Source: Streptomyces sp. NBC_01275 (GTDB lineage: Bacteria; Actinomycetota; Actinomycetes; Streptomycetales; Streptomycetaceae). From it: DNA of 64,000 nt. Shown here one piece after another: positions 34,622-43,047 of this stretch (position 1 is its first letter; the number at the start of each line of letters is the position of its first letter). The stretch covers positions 6,076,001-6,140,000 of the forward strand of contig NZ_JAPEOZ010000001.1 of NCBI RefSeq assembly GCF_026340655.1, read 5' to 3'. The notes under the pieces are model-generated. The model had not been told where the DNA came from. It did no database searches and saw nothing but the letters and a program-made list of their open reading frames with translations. Both the position numbers and the translations under genes were made by a program.

Positions 34622-35739
34622 AGAAGTTCGACAAGGAGCGCGTGCTCCTCGCGGTGGCCGGCCCGGTCATCGCGCTCGTCGCGGCGATCCTGCTGACCTC
34701 GGTCGTGCTGGTCGCCTCCGGCAAGAACCCGTTCGAGCCGTACTCCCTGATGCTGGAGCAGATCGGCTACTCCGACATCCAGGTGCTGATCCTCAACCAG
34801 GCGTCGATGTACTACATCGCCGCGCTGGCGGTGGCCATCGGCTTCCGGATGAACCTGTTCAACATCGGCGTCGACGGCCAGTACCGGCTGGCCGCCATGA
34901 TGACCGCCGTCGTCGGGGCGCACGTCGCCCTGCCGGCCGCCCTCCAGATCCCCTTCCTGCTGCTCGTCGGCGCGCTCACCGGCGCCTTCTGGGCCGGCAT
35001 CGCGGGCGTCCTGAAGGTCACCCGGGGCGTCAGCGAGGTCGTTGCGACGATCATGCTCAACGCCATCGCCACCAGCGTCATCGGCTACCTCACCCTCGAG
35101 AACATGTGGGGCGTGCAGGTCGGCAACAACAACACCACCGGCATCATGAAGGACTCCGGCTGGATGCCCGGCATCAACCTGGGCGCGGACGTCGGCGAGA
35201 TCTACGGCCTGGTCTTCCTCGCCATCGCCCTCGGCGTCGTCTACTGGGTCGTCCTCAACCGCACCCGCTTCGGCTTCGACCTGCGCGCCACCGGCGAGTC
35301 GGAGACCGCGGCCGCCGCCTCCGGCGTCGACGCCAAGCGGATGGTCCTCACCGCCATGCTGATCTCCGGCGGCATCGCGGGCCTCTCCGGCCTGCCGCTG
35401 CTGCTCGGCGACGCGCACACCTACAGCCTGAGCTTCCCCACCGGCCTCGGCTTCACCGGCATCACCATCGCCCTGCTCGGCCGCAACAACCCGGTCGGCA
35501 TCGCCTTCGCCGCCCTCCTGATCGCCTTCCTCGACAAGGCCTCTCCCGCCCTCGACTACGCCACCCCGGTCGCGTACGAGAAGGAGATCGCCACGATCAT
35601 GCAGGGTCTCATCGTCTTCGCGGTCGTCATCTCCTACGAGGCCGTACGCCAGTGGGGTCTGCGCCGCCAGCAGAAGCGCGTCGGCGCCGAGCTCGCGGCC
35701 GCCGCCCAGAACACCGAGAAGGAGGTGGCGGCCCGATGA
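34618..35739 (+). CDS. Nucleoside ABC transporter permease 1 (NupP/YufP type)
   Basis: 373 residues, with the ATG at 34618 overlapping the ATPase stop (ATGA). About nine membrane segments. The BPD_transp_2 motif IGFRMNLFNIGVDGQYRLAA lies near residue 76, and GRNNPVGIAFAALLIAFLDK near residue 288. It forms the membrane channel with the next gene product. A Gly-rich 'ATGESETAAAASGVDAKR' type loop near residue 224 is the usual ATPase-contacting segment. Confidence 0.93.
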   Translation: MKKFDKERVLLAVAGPVIALVAAILLTSVVLVASGKNPFEPYSLMLEQIGYSDIQVLILNQASMYYIAALAVAIGFRMNLFNIGVDGQYRLAAMMTAVVGAHVALPAALQIPFLLLVGALTGAFWAGIAGVLKVTRGVSEVVATIMLNAIATSVIGYLTLENMWGVQVGNNNTTGIMKDSGWMPGINLGADVGEIYGLVFLAIALGVVYWVVLNRTRFGFDLRATGESETAAAASGVDAKRMVLTAMLISGGIAGLSGLPLLLGDAHTYSLSFPTGLGFTGITIALLGRNNPVGIAFAALLIAFLDKASPALDYATPVAYEKEIATIMQGLIVFAVVISYEAVRQWGLRRQQKRVGAELAAAAQNTEKEVAAR

Positions 35740-36998
35740 GCGCCACGACCACCGCCAAGCCGTCGGCGAAGCAGCCCGCCAAGTCCGGCCGCCGTATGTC
35801 GCTCCCGGTCCTCCTGCTGGTCATCGCGGGCGTGCTGGTGCTGACCTCCGTCGTCCGGCTGATCACCGGCGCGGACGGCATCACCTCCACCGGCCAGATG
35901 TCCACCGCGCTGCGCCTGGCCGTCCCGATCGGCCTCGCCGGCCTCGGCGGTCTGTGGGCCGAGCGCGCGGGCGTCGTCAACATCGGCCTCGAGGGCATGA
36001 TGATCCTCGGCACCTGGTTCGGCGCCTGGGCCGGCTACCAGTGGGGCCCGTGGACCGGCGTCGTCTTCGGCATCCTCGGCGGCGCGCTGGGCGCCGTCCT
36101 GCACGCCGTCGCGACCGTCACCTTCAACGTGAACCACATCGTCTCCGGTGTGGCGATCAACATCCTGGCCCTGGGCACCACCCGCTACCTGTCGAAGTTC
36201 ACCTTCGAGGACGCCCCGCAGGGCTCCTCCAAGCAGTCCCCGCCGATCGACTCGCTGGGCACCTTCGACATCCCAGGACTCTCCAGCTGGCTGGACACGC
36301 TCAACGAGAAGCACTGGTTCCTGGTCTCGGACATCGCCGGCCTGGTCGGCGGTCTGATCACCGACCTGTCGCCGCTCACCGTCGTCGCCGTCGCCCTCGT
36401 CCCGGTCACCTGGTGGGTCCTGTGGCGCACCGCGTTCGGCCTGCGGCTGCGCTCCTGCGGCGAGAACCCGGTCGCGGCGGAGTCGCTCGGCGTCAACGTC
36501 TACAAGTACAAGTACATCGCCGTGATCATCTCGGGCGGCTTCGCCGGCCTCGGCGGCGCCTTCCTGTCCATCGTCGCCTCGAACGTGTACCTGGACGGCC
36601 AGACCGCCGGCCGCGGTTACATCGGTCTCGCCGCGATGATCTTCGGCAACTGGATGCCGGGCGGACTGGCGCTGGGCGCGGGCCTGTTCGGCTACACCGA
36701 CAGCCTCAACCTGCGCGGCGGCACCACCAACGTGCATGCGCTGATCCTGCTGCTGGCGATCCTGCTGGTGTTCGGCGCCGCGTACCTCGCCTGGAAGAAG
36801 AAGTACGTCTCCGCCCTGATCACCGCCGCGGTGTCGGCCCTGATGTTCGTCTGGTACTCCACCACGAACGAGGTCCCGCGCCAGGTCGTGACGGCGGCCC
36901 CGTACCTCGTCACCCTCCTGGTGCTCGCCCTCTCCTCGCAGCGTCTGCGGATGCCGAAGGCGGACGGCCTGCCGTACCGGAAGGGACAGGGCAAGTGA
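35736..36998 (+). CDS. Nucleoside ABC transporter permease 2 (NupQ/YufQ type)
   Basis: 420 residues, starting at ATG 35736, which overlaps the previous stop by 4 bp. It has about ten membrane segments; WAERAGVVNIGLEGMMILGT near residue 72 is the conserved BPD_transp_2 core. An extra loop of about 65 residues (approx. 155-215, FEDAPQGSSKQSPPIDS onwards) and a longer C-terminus than permease 1 are visible. The stop overlaps the GTG of cytidine deaminase, so uptake and deamination are translationally coupled. Confidence 0.93.
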   Translation: MSATTTAKPSAKQPAKSGRRMSLPVLLLVIAGVLVLTSVVRLITGADGITSTGQMSTALRLAVPIGLAGLGGLWAERAGVVNIGLEGMMILGTWFGAWAGYQWGPWTGVVFGILGGALGAVLHAVATVTFNVNHIVSGVAINILALGTTRYLSKFTFEDAPQGSSKQSPPIDSLGTFDIPGLSSWLDTLNEKHWFLVSDIAGLVGGLITDLSPLTVVAVALVPVTWWVLWRTAFGLRLRSCGENPVAAESLGVNVYKYKYIAVIISGGFAGLGGAFLSIVASNVYLDGQTAGRGYIGLAAMIFGNWMPGGLALGAGLFGYTDSLNLRGGTTNVHALILLLAILLVFGAAYLAWKKKYVSALITAAVSALMFVWYSTTNEVPRQVVTAAPYLVTLLVLALSSQRLRMPKADGLPYRKGQGK

Positions 36999-37408
36999 CC
37001 CCGGCCGCCGCCCCGGCCGCCCCGGCCGACTGGGACACGCTGCGCGAGGTGGCCCGCGAGGCCATGCGCCACGCGTACGCCCCCTACTCGGGCTACCCCG
37101 TCGGGGTCGCGGCCCTGGTGGACGACGGCCGTACGGTCTCCGGCTGCAACGTCGAGAACGCCAGCTACGGACTCGGCCTGTGCGCCGAGTGCGGGCTGGT
37201 CTCGGAGCTCCAGCGGACCGGCGGCGGCCGCCTCACCCACTTCACCTGCGTCGACGGCCGCGGCGAGATCCTCGTCCCGTGCGGCCGCTGCCGCCAGCTG
37301 CTCTACGAGTTCGGCGGGGCCGACCTCCTGCTGGAGACGCCGGCCGGGATCCTGCCCCTCTCCGAGATGCTCCCGCAGGCCTTCGGGCCGGACCACCTCA
37401 CCAAGTAA
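36995..37408 (+). CDS. cdd: Cytidine deaminase
   Basis: 137 residues; GTG at 36995 overlaps the permease stop (GTGA). Zinc and catalytic motifs are CAE (in GLCAECGLVSE) and PCGRC (in VPCGRCRQLL), as in tetrameric CDAs. It converts (deoxy)cytidine to (deoxy)uridine in the cytoplasm, directly downstream of the importer, so imported cytidine enters the uridine/thymidine phosphorylase route. Confidence 0.95.
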   Translation: MTPAAAPAAPADWDTLREVAREAMRHAYAPYSGYPVGVAALVDDGRTVSGCNVENASYGLGLCAECGLVSELQRTGGGRLTHFTCVDGRGEILVPCGRCRQLLYEFGGADLLLETPAGILPLSEMLPQAFGPDHLTK

Positions 37409-37414
37409 CTCCCG

Positions 37415-37460
37415 CGCGGCCCCTCTGACCGACGTCCTCGACCGGCGCAGAGGGGCCGCG
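37415..37460. terminator. 13-bp hairpin between cdd and deoA
   Basis: CGCGGCCCCTCTG (37415-37427) pairs perfectly with CAGAGGGGCCGCG (37448-37460). It lies in the 74-bp spacer; with no separate operator copy visible before deoA, it probably acts as a partial terminator that lowers deoA expression within the operon. Confidence 0.8.
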
Positions 37461-37482
37461 TGTTTCACTTCAGAAGGGAACC

Positions 37483-38766
37483 ATGGCCATGGACGCCATC
37501 TCCGTCATCCGCACCAAGCGGGACCGCGGCGAGCTCAGCGACGAGCAGATCGACTGGGTCATCGACGCGTACACCCGCGGCGAGGTCGCCGACTACCAGA
37601 TGGCCGCCCTCAACATGGCGATCCTGCTCAACGGCATGAACCGCCGCGAGATCGCCCGCTGGACCGCCGCGATGATCGCCTCGGGCGAGCGCATGGAGTT
37701 CTCGTCCCTGTCCCGCCCGACCGCCGACAAGCACTCCACGGGCGGCGTCGGCGACAAGATCACCCTTCCGCTGGCCCCGCTGGTCGCGGCCTGCGGCGCG
37801 GCCGTCCCCCAGCTCTCCGGCCGGGGCCTCGGCCACACCGGCGGCACCCTCGACAAGCTGGAGTCGATCCCCGGCTGGCGCGCCCTGCTCTCCAACGAGG
37901 AGATGCTGCACGTCCTCGACACCACCGGCGCGGTGATCTGCGCGGCGGGCGACGGTCTGGCCCCGGCCGACAAGAAGCTGTACGCCCTGCGGGACGTGAC
38001 CGGCACGGTCGAGGCGATCCCCCTCATCGCCTCGTCCATCATGTCCAAGAAGATCGCCGAGGGCACGGGCTCGCTGGTCCTGGACGTCAAGGTGGGCACG
38101 GGCGCCTTCATGAAGACCATCGAGGACGCCCGCGAGCTGGCCGCCACGATGGTGGGCCTGGGCACGGACCACGGCGTGAAGACGGTCGCCCTCCTGACGG
38201 ACATGTCGACCCCCCTCGGCCTGACCGCGGGCAACGCCCTGGAGGTCCGCGAGTCGGTGGAGGTCCTGGCGGGCGGCGGCCCGGCGGACGTCGTCGAGCT
38301 GACCATCGCCCTGGCCCGCGAGATGCTCGACGCGGCCGGAGTGAGGGACGCGGACCCCGCGAAGGCGTTGGCGGACGGCTCCGCGATGGACGTCTGGCGC
38401 CGCATGATCGCGGCCCAGGGCGGCGACCCGGACGCCCCCCTGCCCACCGCCAAGGAACAGCACGTGGTCAAGGCGACCGCCTCGGGCGTCCTGACCCGCC
38501 TCGACGCCTACGACATCGGCATCGCCGCCTGGCGCCTCGGCGCGGGCCGCGCCCGCAAGGAGGACCCGGTGCAGGCGGGCGCCGGCGTCGAACTCCACGC
38601 CAAGCCCGGCGACACGGTGACCGAGGGCCAGCCCCTTCTGACCCTCCACACCGACACCCCGGAGCGCTTCGCCTACGCCCTGGAGGCGGTCGAGGGCTCC
38701 TACGACGTCGCCGCGCCCGGCACGACGTTCACGGCGTCGCCGGTGGTGCTGGAGCGCATCGCCTGA
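37483..38766 (+). CDS. deoA: Thymidine phosphorylase
   Basis: 427 residues, starting at ATG 37483 with AAGGGA upstream; ATG 37489 is also possible. KHSTGGVGDKITLPLAPLVA is the phosphate-binding loop, and IASSIMSKKIAEGTGSLVLD with VKVGTGAFMK line the active site of the pyrimidine nucleoside phosphorylase family. It releases deoxyribose-1-phosphate from thymidine or deoxyuridine, feeding the mutase and DeoC encoded further right. Probably the last gene of the transporter operon. Confidence 0.95.
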   Translation: MAMDAISVIRTKRDRGELSDEQIDWVIDAYTRGEVADYQMAALNMAILLNGMNRREIARWTAAMIASGERMEFSSLSRPTADKHSTGGVGDKITLPLAPLVAACGAAVPQLSGRGLGHTGGTLDKLESIPGWRALLSNEEMLHVLDTTGAVICAAGDGLAPADKKLYALRDVTGTVEAIPLIASSIMSKKIAEGTGSLVLDVKVGTGAFMKTIEDARELAATMVGLGTDHGVKTVALLTDMSTPLGLTAGNALEVRESVEVLAGGGPADVVELTIALAREMLDAAGVRDADPAKALADGSAMDVWRRMIAAQGGDPDAPLPTAKEQHVVKATASGVLTRLDAYDIGIAAWRLGAGRARKEDPVQAGAGVELHAKPGDTVTEGQPLLTLHTDTPERFAYALEAVEGSYDVAAPGTTFTASPVVLERIA

Positions 38767-38806
38767 CGACGCCGAGCCGTCCCGTCGGGCGTCGGGTCGG
38801 CCGTCG

Positions 38807-39193
38807 ATGAGTTCCGCCCGCCTGCCCGGTCTACCGCACGTGGACCCCGAGACACTGCCCGTACTCGTGCTGACCGGTCCTGTCACCCGTGACCAGGTGA
38901 CAGGGGCGGCCGACGACGTACGCCGCCTGCTGAGAGACGGCTCCGCCGGGGTCGTCGTCTGTGATGTGGGCGGGATCGGGCCGCCGGGGCTGGCCACGGT
39001 GGACCTGCTGGCCCGGCTTCAGCTGGCCGCCCGCAGGGCTGGGGGACGGATACGGCTCCGCGCCCCCGACCCCGCGCTACGCGCCCTGCTCGATCTCGTC
39101 GGACTTCCCGTCCAGGTGGAGGGGGAGGCCGAAGAGGGGGAACCAGCGCTGGGTGTCGAGGTAGAAGTGGAATCCGGTGAGGCGGCCGTCTGA
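38807..39193 (+). CDS. STAS-domain protein
   Basis: 128 residues from ATG 38807, with no strong ribosome binding site. The core (residues 17-105) matches an STAS fold: VLVLTGPVTRDQVTGAADDV, a strand VVVCDVGGIGPPGLATVDLL and a C-terminal LRALLDLVGLPVQVE. STAS proteins act as anti-sigma-factor antagonists, and the Thr in PPGLATVD occupies roughly the place of the phosphorylated Ser/Thr in SpoIIAA. The last 39 codons overlap the 3' end of the opposite-strand sigma factor gene, giving an acidic tail that may simply be read-through of that overlap. Confidence 0.75.
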   Translation: MSSARLPGLPHVDPETLPVLVLTGPVTRDQVTGAADDVRRLLRDGSAGVVVCDVGGIGPPGLATVDLLARLQLAARRAGGRIRLRAPDPALRALLDLVGLPVQVEGEAEEGEPALGVEVEVESGEAAV

Positions 39194-40105
39194 GATCTCC
39201 AGGACCTGGATCGACCACGGGGTGTACCCGCCCTCCTCCGGATCCGGCTTGTACTGGGCGAAGCCCGGCAGCCCGTTGACCTGGACCGGCAGCAGACGCG
39301 AGCCCTCGCAGGCGGAGCCGAGCGTGGTCATGAAGCCCGCGATGTCGTCGTGGCCGGTGAGCCACAGGTCGAACGGCGGCATCGTCATGATGGCGTCCTC
39401 GTGCAGAAGAGCCGTCAGCGCCGTCATGTCGTAGCCCTCGAAGGCCGCCACATAGCGGTCGAGCAGCTTCTGCTGCTCCTCGTCCAGCGGGTTCGACACC
39501 GCCGCGCCGGCGCCCTGCGCGTCGGCGCGCTCGGCGAGCGTCGCCCGTGCCCGCTGCAGCGCGCTGTTGACCGAGGCGACCGAGGTGTCGAGCAGCTCGG
39601 CGACCTCGCTCGCCTTCCACGCCAGCACCTCGCGCAGGATCAGCACCGCCCGCTGCTTGGGCGGGAGCTGCTGCAGCGTGGCCATGAAGGCGAGCCGCAC
39701 CGACTCCTTGGCGATCGCCGCGTCCGCCGGATCCTCCACCGTCGGCAGCACGCGGGCGTCGGGCATCGGCTCCAGCCAGGTGTGGTCCGGGCGGGGGGAC
39801 AGAGCCGCCTGCGCGAGGGGAGTGGACTCGGAGAGGTCCATCGGTCTCGCCCGCTTGTTGCCCGCCGCCAGCATGTCCAGGCAGACGTTCGTCGCGATCC
39901 GGTACAGCCAGGAGCGCAGGCTGGAGCGGCCCTCGAACTTGTCGTAGCTCCGCCAGGCCCGCACCAGCGTGTCCTGCACCGCGTCCTCGGCCTCGAAGGA
40001 GGAACCGAGCATGCGATAGCAGTACCCGGTCAGCTCGACCCGGTGCTTCTCCAGCCTGACGTCGAGGTCCTCCACCGTCGCCGTACCGGCCCTGCCGTCA
40101 CTCAT
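39077..40105 (-). CDS. ECF sigma factor with C-terminal SnoaL-like domain (SigG type)
   Basis: 342 residues, starting at ATG 40105. Sigma region 2 is at about 15-85 (TGYCYRMLGSSFEAEDAVQD, SSLRSWLYRIATNVCLDML), and region 4 at about 140-195 (LQQLPPKQRAVLILREVLAW, ELLDTSVASVNSALQRARAT). A SnoaL/NTF2-like domain follows (about 215-330), replacing a separate anti-sigma factor in this ECF branch and probably modulating activity by ligand or contact. The 3' end runs 117 bp into the convergent STAS gene. Confidence 0.92.
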   Translation of the reverse strand: MSDGRAGTATVEDLDVRLEKHRVELTGYCYRMLGSSFEAEDAVQDTLVRAWRSYDKFEGRSSLRSWLYRIATNVCLDMLAAGNKRARPMDLSESTPLAQAALSPRPDHTWLEPMPDARVLPTVEDPADAAIAKESVRLAFMATLQQLPPKQRAVLILREVLAWKASEVAELLDTSVASVNSALQRARATLAERADAQGAGAAVSNPLDEEQQKLLDRYVAAFEGYDMTALTALLHEDAIMTMPPFDLWLTGHDDIAGFMTTLGSACEGSRLLPVQVNGLPGFAQYKPDPEEGGYTPWSIQVLEISDGRLTGFHFYLDTQRWFPLFGLPLHLDGKSDEIEQGA

Positions 40106-40240
40106 CGTCGTCCACCCGCCCCTGTGGCCGTTCTGTCACGCGCCTGTGCGCCCAGCACTTCGGAAGCTATCGCAGCCCACTGACAATGGCCCGTCGAGTC
40201 GATGAAAGAGCAGGTCAGATGGGCTGCATTGCGCGGTGGA

Positions 40241-40288
40241 CCAGCAGTCCGGCAACTGGTCGGGCCAGCAGTCCGGCAACGGGTCGGG
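40241..40288. repeat. Two 24-bp direct repeats downstream of the clamp paralogue
   Basis: Copies at 40241-40264 and 40265-40288 begin CCAGCAGTCCGGCAAC and differ at one base; partial copies continue to 40319. The repeat fills most of the 214-bp gap between the sigma factor gene and the 3' end of the clamp gene. No terminator hairpin was seen there. Confidence 0.8.
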
Positions 40289-40319
40289 CCAGGCGCTCGG
40301 GTCAGCGCTCGGGCAGCGG

Positions 40320-41450
40320 TCAGACCAGCTGCTTCACGGACATCAGCAGATGACGATGGACCCGCGGCTCCTGCGCCGCGCCCAGCAGCGCCCGCTGTCC
40401 CGTCCCCAGCAGCTCAAGCCGCAGCCTGGACGCCTCGAAGGAGGCCAGTGCGTCCAGCAGGTACGCCGGGTTGAAGGCGACGGTGACCTCGTCGGCGCCG
40501 GTCAGCTCGGCCGGCAGCCGCTGCGCGGCCACGTCGTCGCCGTATCCGGCCCGCAGCAGGACCGACTCCGCCGAGAAGTCCAGCCGCACCGGACTGTTCG
40601 CCTCCGCCACCACCGCGACCCGCCGCACCGCCTCCGTCAACGCCCCGCAGTCCACCTCGGCGACCGCGGCCCCCGCCGTGTCGAACAGCTTCCCGTACGC
40701 CGGCAGCCGCCCGTCCAGCCGCCGTACGACGCTCCGCATACGCCCGCCCTCGAAGCCGATCGGCCCACCGCCGGACGGCCCGTCGAGCCCCACCCGAACG
40801 ACCCCGCACCGGGCCAGCGACCGGGACACGTCCAGCAGCCGCCGCGCGGGCACCAGCGCCTCCACGACGTCCTCGGCCGCGCCCGCCTCCCCCTCCGGCT
40901 TCCACTCCAGCCGCCGCACCGCGTACCGGTAGCGGTCCGACGCCGACAGGGTCATCTCGTCGCCGTCCAGCCGCAGCTGGACGCCCGTCAGCACCGGCAG
41001 CGTGTCGTCCCGGCCCGCCGCCACGGCGACCTGGGCGACGGCCGCCGCGAACGCGCCCGCGTCCACGATGCCGTACGTCCGAGGCGGGGCGGGCGGGGTG
41101 GGGTACTCGTCGCGGGGGAGGGTCGACAGGCCGAAGCCGGTGCCGCCCGCCTCGACCGTGAACCGCGTCCCGTCCAGCGCGCAGCTCACCGGCCCGTCCG
41201 GCAGCACCTTGCAGATGTCCAGCAGCCGCCGCCCGAGGACGAGGACCTGCCCGGCGACCGTGACCTCGGCGTCCGTCTCGATCCGCGCCGCCGTCTCGAA
41301 GTCGAACCCCGACACGCTCAGCCCGCCCGTCCCCGTCCCCGCGTCCAGGAGCAGTCCGCCCAGCACGGGCACGGGTGTACGGGCGGGCAGCGCGCGGGCC
41401 GCCCACCCGACGGCTTCGACGAGGTCGCCTCGGTCGATCCGGAACTCCAT
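40320..41450 (-). CDS. DNA polymerase III beta-clamp paralogue (DnaN-like)
   Basis: 376 residues, starting at ATG 41450 with GGGGG upstream; an in-frame upstream extension to 41510 consists of repeats. The three clamp subdomains can be followed: FRIDRGDLVEAVGWAARALP and PVLGGLLLDA (domain 1), then domain 2 with LPVLTGVQLRLDGDEMTLSA from about residue 150, then LDFSAESVLLRAGYGDD and VAFNPAYLLDALASFE (domain 3). It is far from an origin context and lacks recF/dnaA neighbours, so it is a second, non-essential-type clamp found in many actinomycetes. It may serve translesion or repair polymerases. Confidence 0.88.
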   Translation of the reverse strand: MEFRIDRGDLVEAVGWAARALPARTPVPVLGGLLLDAGTGTGGLSVSGFDFETAARIETDAEVTVAGQVLVLGRRLLDICKVLPDGPVSCALDGTRFTVEAGGTGFGLSTLPRDEYPTPPAPPRTYGIVDAGAFAAAVAQVAVAAGRDDTLPVLTGVQLRLDGDEMTLSASDRYRYAVRRLEWKPEGEAGAAEDVVEALVPARRLLDVSRSLARCGVVRVGLDGPSGGGPIGFEGGRMRSVVRRLDGRLPAYGKLFDTAGAAVAEVDCGALTEAVRRVAVVAEANSPVRLDFSAESVLLRAGYGDDVAAQRLPAELTGADEVTVAFNPAYLLDALASFEASRLRLELLGTGQRALLGAAQEPRVHRHLLMSVKQLV

Positions 41451-41466
41451 GAAAACCCCCTGCTCA

Positions 41467-41526
41467 GGACCAGCCGCCAACGGACCAGCCGCCAACGTTC
41501 CAGCCGTCAACGGACCGGCTGTCAGT
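41467..41526. repeat. Four 15-bp tandem repeats before the clamp paralogue
   Basis: Units start at 41467, 41482, 41497 and 41512. The first two are identical (GGACCAGCCGCCAAC); the third and fourth diverge. They occupy the 5' leader/promoter side of the minus-strand clamp gene and keep a reading frame open there. Confidence 0.88.
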
Positions 41527-41607
41527 GACCGCCGACGCTAGCGGCGACCACTGACAACCGGTCCTGAACAGGGGGAACGCGCACTCGGGGGACTTCTCGC
41601 GGGCTTC

Positions 41608-42927
41608 TCAGTGAGCCGCGACCAGCAGCTCCCGCCGGGCCGCGCGTGTGCCGAGCACCGTGATCGTCACGACGCCGAGCACCGCCAGGACGCCCACGCC
41701 GACGGTTCCGGCCCAGCCGGCCGAGTGGAACGCCAGCGCTCCGACCGTACTGCCGGCGCTGGAGCCGATGTAGTACGCGGACTGGTAGAGGGCCGAGGCC
41801 TGCGCCCGACCGGTCGTCGCCGTCTTGCTGACCGCCGAGGACGCCACCGCGTGCCCCGCGAAGAAGCCGCCCGTGATCAGGACCAGGCCCAGCAGCACCA
41901 GGGGCAGGGAGTCGGCGAGGGAGAGCAGCAGACCCGTCGCGGTCGTGCCGCCGGCCAGGTACAGCGCGCCCCGCCGGCCCAGCCGCCCGACCAGCCGCCC
42001 CGCCGTGGACGCCGACACCGTGCCCACCAGGTACACCAGGAAGATCGAGCCCACGATGCCCTGCGGCAACGAGAACGGCTCCTCCGTCAGCCGGTAGCCG
42101 ATGACCGTGTACACACCGCCGAAGACGGTCATGAACAGCGCGCCGATCGCGTACAGCCGACGCAGCAGCGGGTCGGCGAGGTGGCCCTGGACCGTGCGGG
42201 CCAGGACACGCGGGCGCAGGGAGCCCGGCGTGAAGTGCTTCGGGGCGGGCAGCAGCAGCCGGAAGGCGACGGCGCAGCCCACCGCCAGCGCGCCGATCAC
42301 GCCGACCGCGACCCGCCAGCCCCACTCCTGCGCGACCCAGCCGGTGATGACCCGGCCGCTCATGCCGCCCACGCTGTTGCCCGCCACGAACAGACCGATC
42401 GCCGTGACCAGCGCCTTCGGCCGGACCTCCTCCGCCAGATACGCGGTCGCCGACGCAGGAAGCCCGGCCAGCGCCGCGCCCTGCACCGCCCGCAGCGCCA
42501 CCAGCGTGCCCAGCGACGGCGCGAAGGGGACCAGCACGCCGACGCCCACCGCGACCGCCAGCGAAGCCGTCATCACCGTACGGCGGCCGTAGCGCTCGGA
42601 GAGGGCGCTCATCGGCAGCACGAACAGCGCCAGCCCGCCGGTCGCCGCCGCCACCGTCCAGCTCGCCTCGCTCGCCGCGACCCCGAAGTCCCCGGAGATC
42701 AACGGCAGCAGCGCCTGCGTGGAGTACAGCAGGGCGAAGGTCGCCACCCCGGCGAGGAAGAGAGCGAAGCTCATCCGGCGATAGCCGGGACCGCCGGGGG
42801 TCAGCCGGGAGTCGGGGGAGGGGGAGGAGGCGGAGGAGGCGGCGGGAGCAGGGGATACGGCGGATGCGGCGGATACGGCGGATGCGGCGCCCACGATCGT
42901 GGACGCCTGGGTACTGGCGGGAGACAT
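41608..42927 (-). CDS. MFS transporter (YnfM-like)
   Basis: 439 residues, starting at ATG 42927, with an Ala/Ser-rich leader of about 45 residues and then twelve membrane segments. MSALSERYGRRTVMTASLAV is the inter-helix 2-3 signature, and RAVQGAALAGLPASATAYLA belongs to the drug:H+ or sugar-efflux branch. It is divergent from a LysR gene with a dyad between, so it is probably the regulated target. The transported compound is unknown. Confidence 0.92.
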   Translation of the reverse strand: MSPASTQASTIVGAASAVSAASAVSPAPAASSASSPSPDSRLTPGGPGYRRMSFALFLAGVATFALLYSTQALLPLISGDFGVAASEASWTVAAATGGLALFVLPMSALSERYGRRTVMTASLAVAVGVGVLVPFAPSLGTLVALRAVQGAALAGLPASATAYLAEEVRPKALVTAIGLFVAGNSVGGMSGRVITGWVAQEWGWRVAVGVIGALAVGCAVAFRLLLPAPKHFTPGSLRPRVLARTVQGHLADPLLRRLYAIGALFMTVFGGVYTVIGYRLTEEPFSLPQGIVGSIFLVYLVGTVSASTAGRLVGRLGRRGALYLAGGTTATGLLLSLADSLPLVLLGLVLITGGFFAGHAVASSAVSKTATTGRAQASALYQSAYYIGSSAGSTVGALAFHSAGWAGTVGVGVLAVLGVVTITVLGTRAARRELLVAAH

Positions 42928-42963
42928 GCTTCGAAGTTACGTACGCCCCCGCTCATCCGTCCA

Positions 42964-42999
42964 ATGCATGGAATCGTCATAATCGTTCCCATGGTGCAT
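42964..42999. promoter_or_regulatory. LysR-type binding dyad between MFS and LysR genes
   Basis: An interrupted inverted repeat is centred near 42980: CATGGAA (42967-42973) against TTCCCATG (42986-42993), flanked by ATGCAT (42964) and GTGCAT (42994). It sits 37 bp from the MFS start and 49 bp from the LysR start, where an autoregulatory LysR box is expected. Confidence 0.6.
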
Positions 43000-43047
43000 C
43001 AGCAGAGGTCAGGGGCTCGTCTGTCACCGTCCAGTGACACAGAAGAC

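Noticed and set aside
40320..41450. Clamp paralogue as a sign of a replication origin or plasmid
   Set aside because: No dnaA, recF, DnaA boxes or partition genes are near it; the context is ordinary chromosomal genes.
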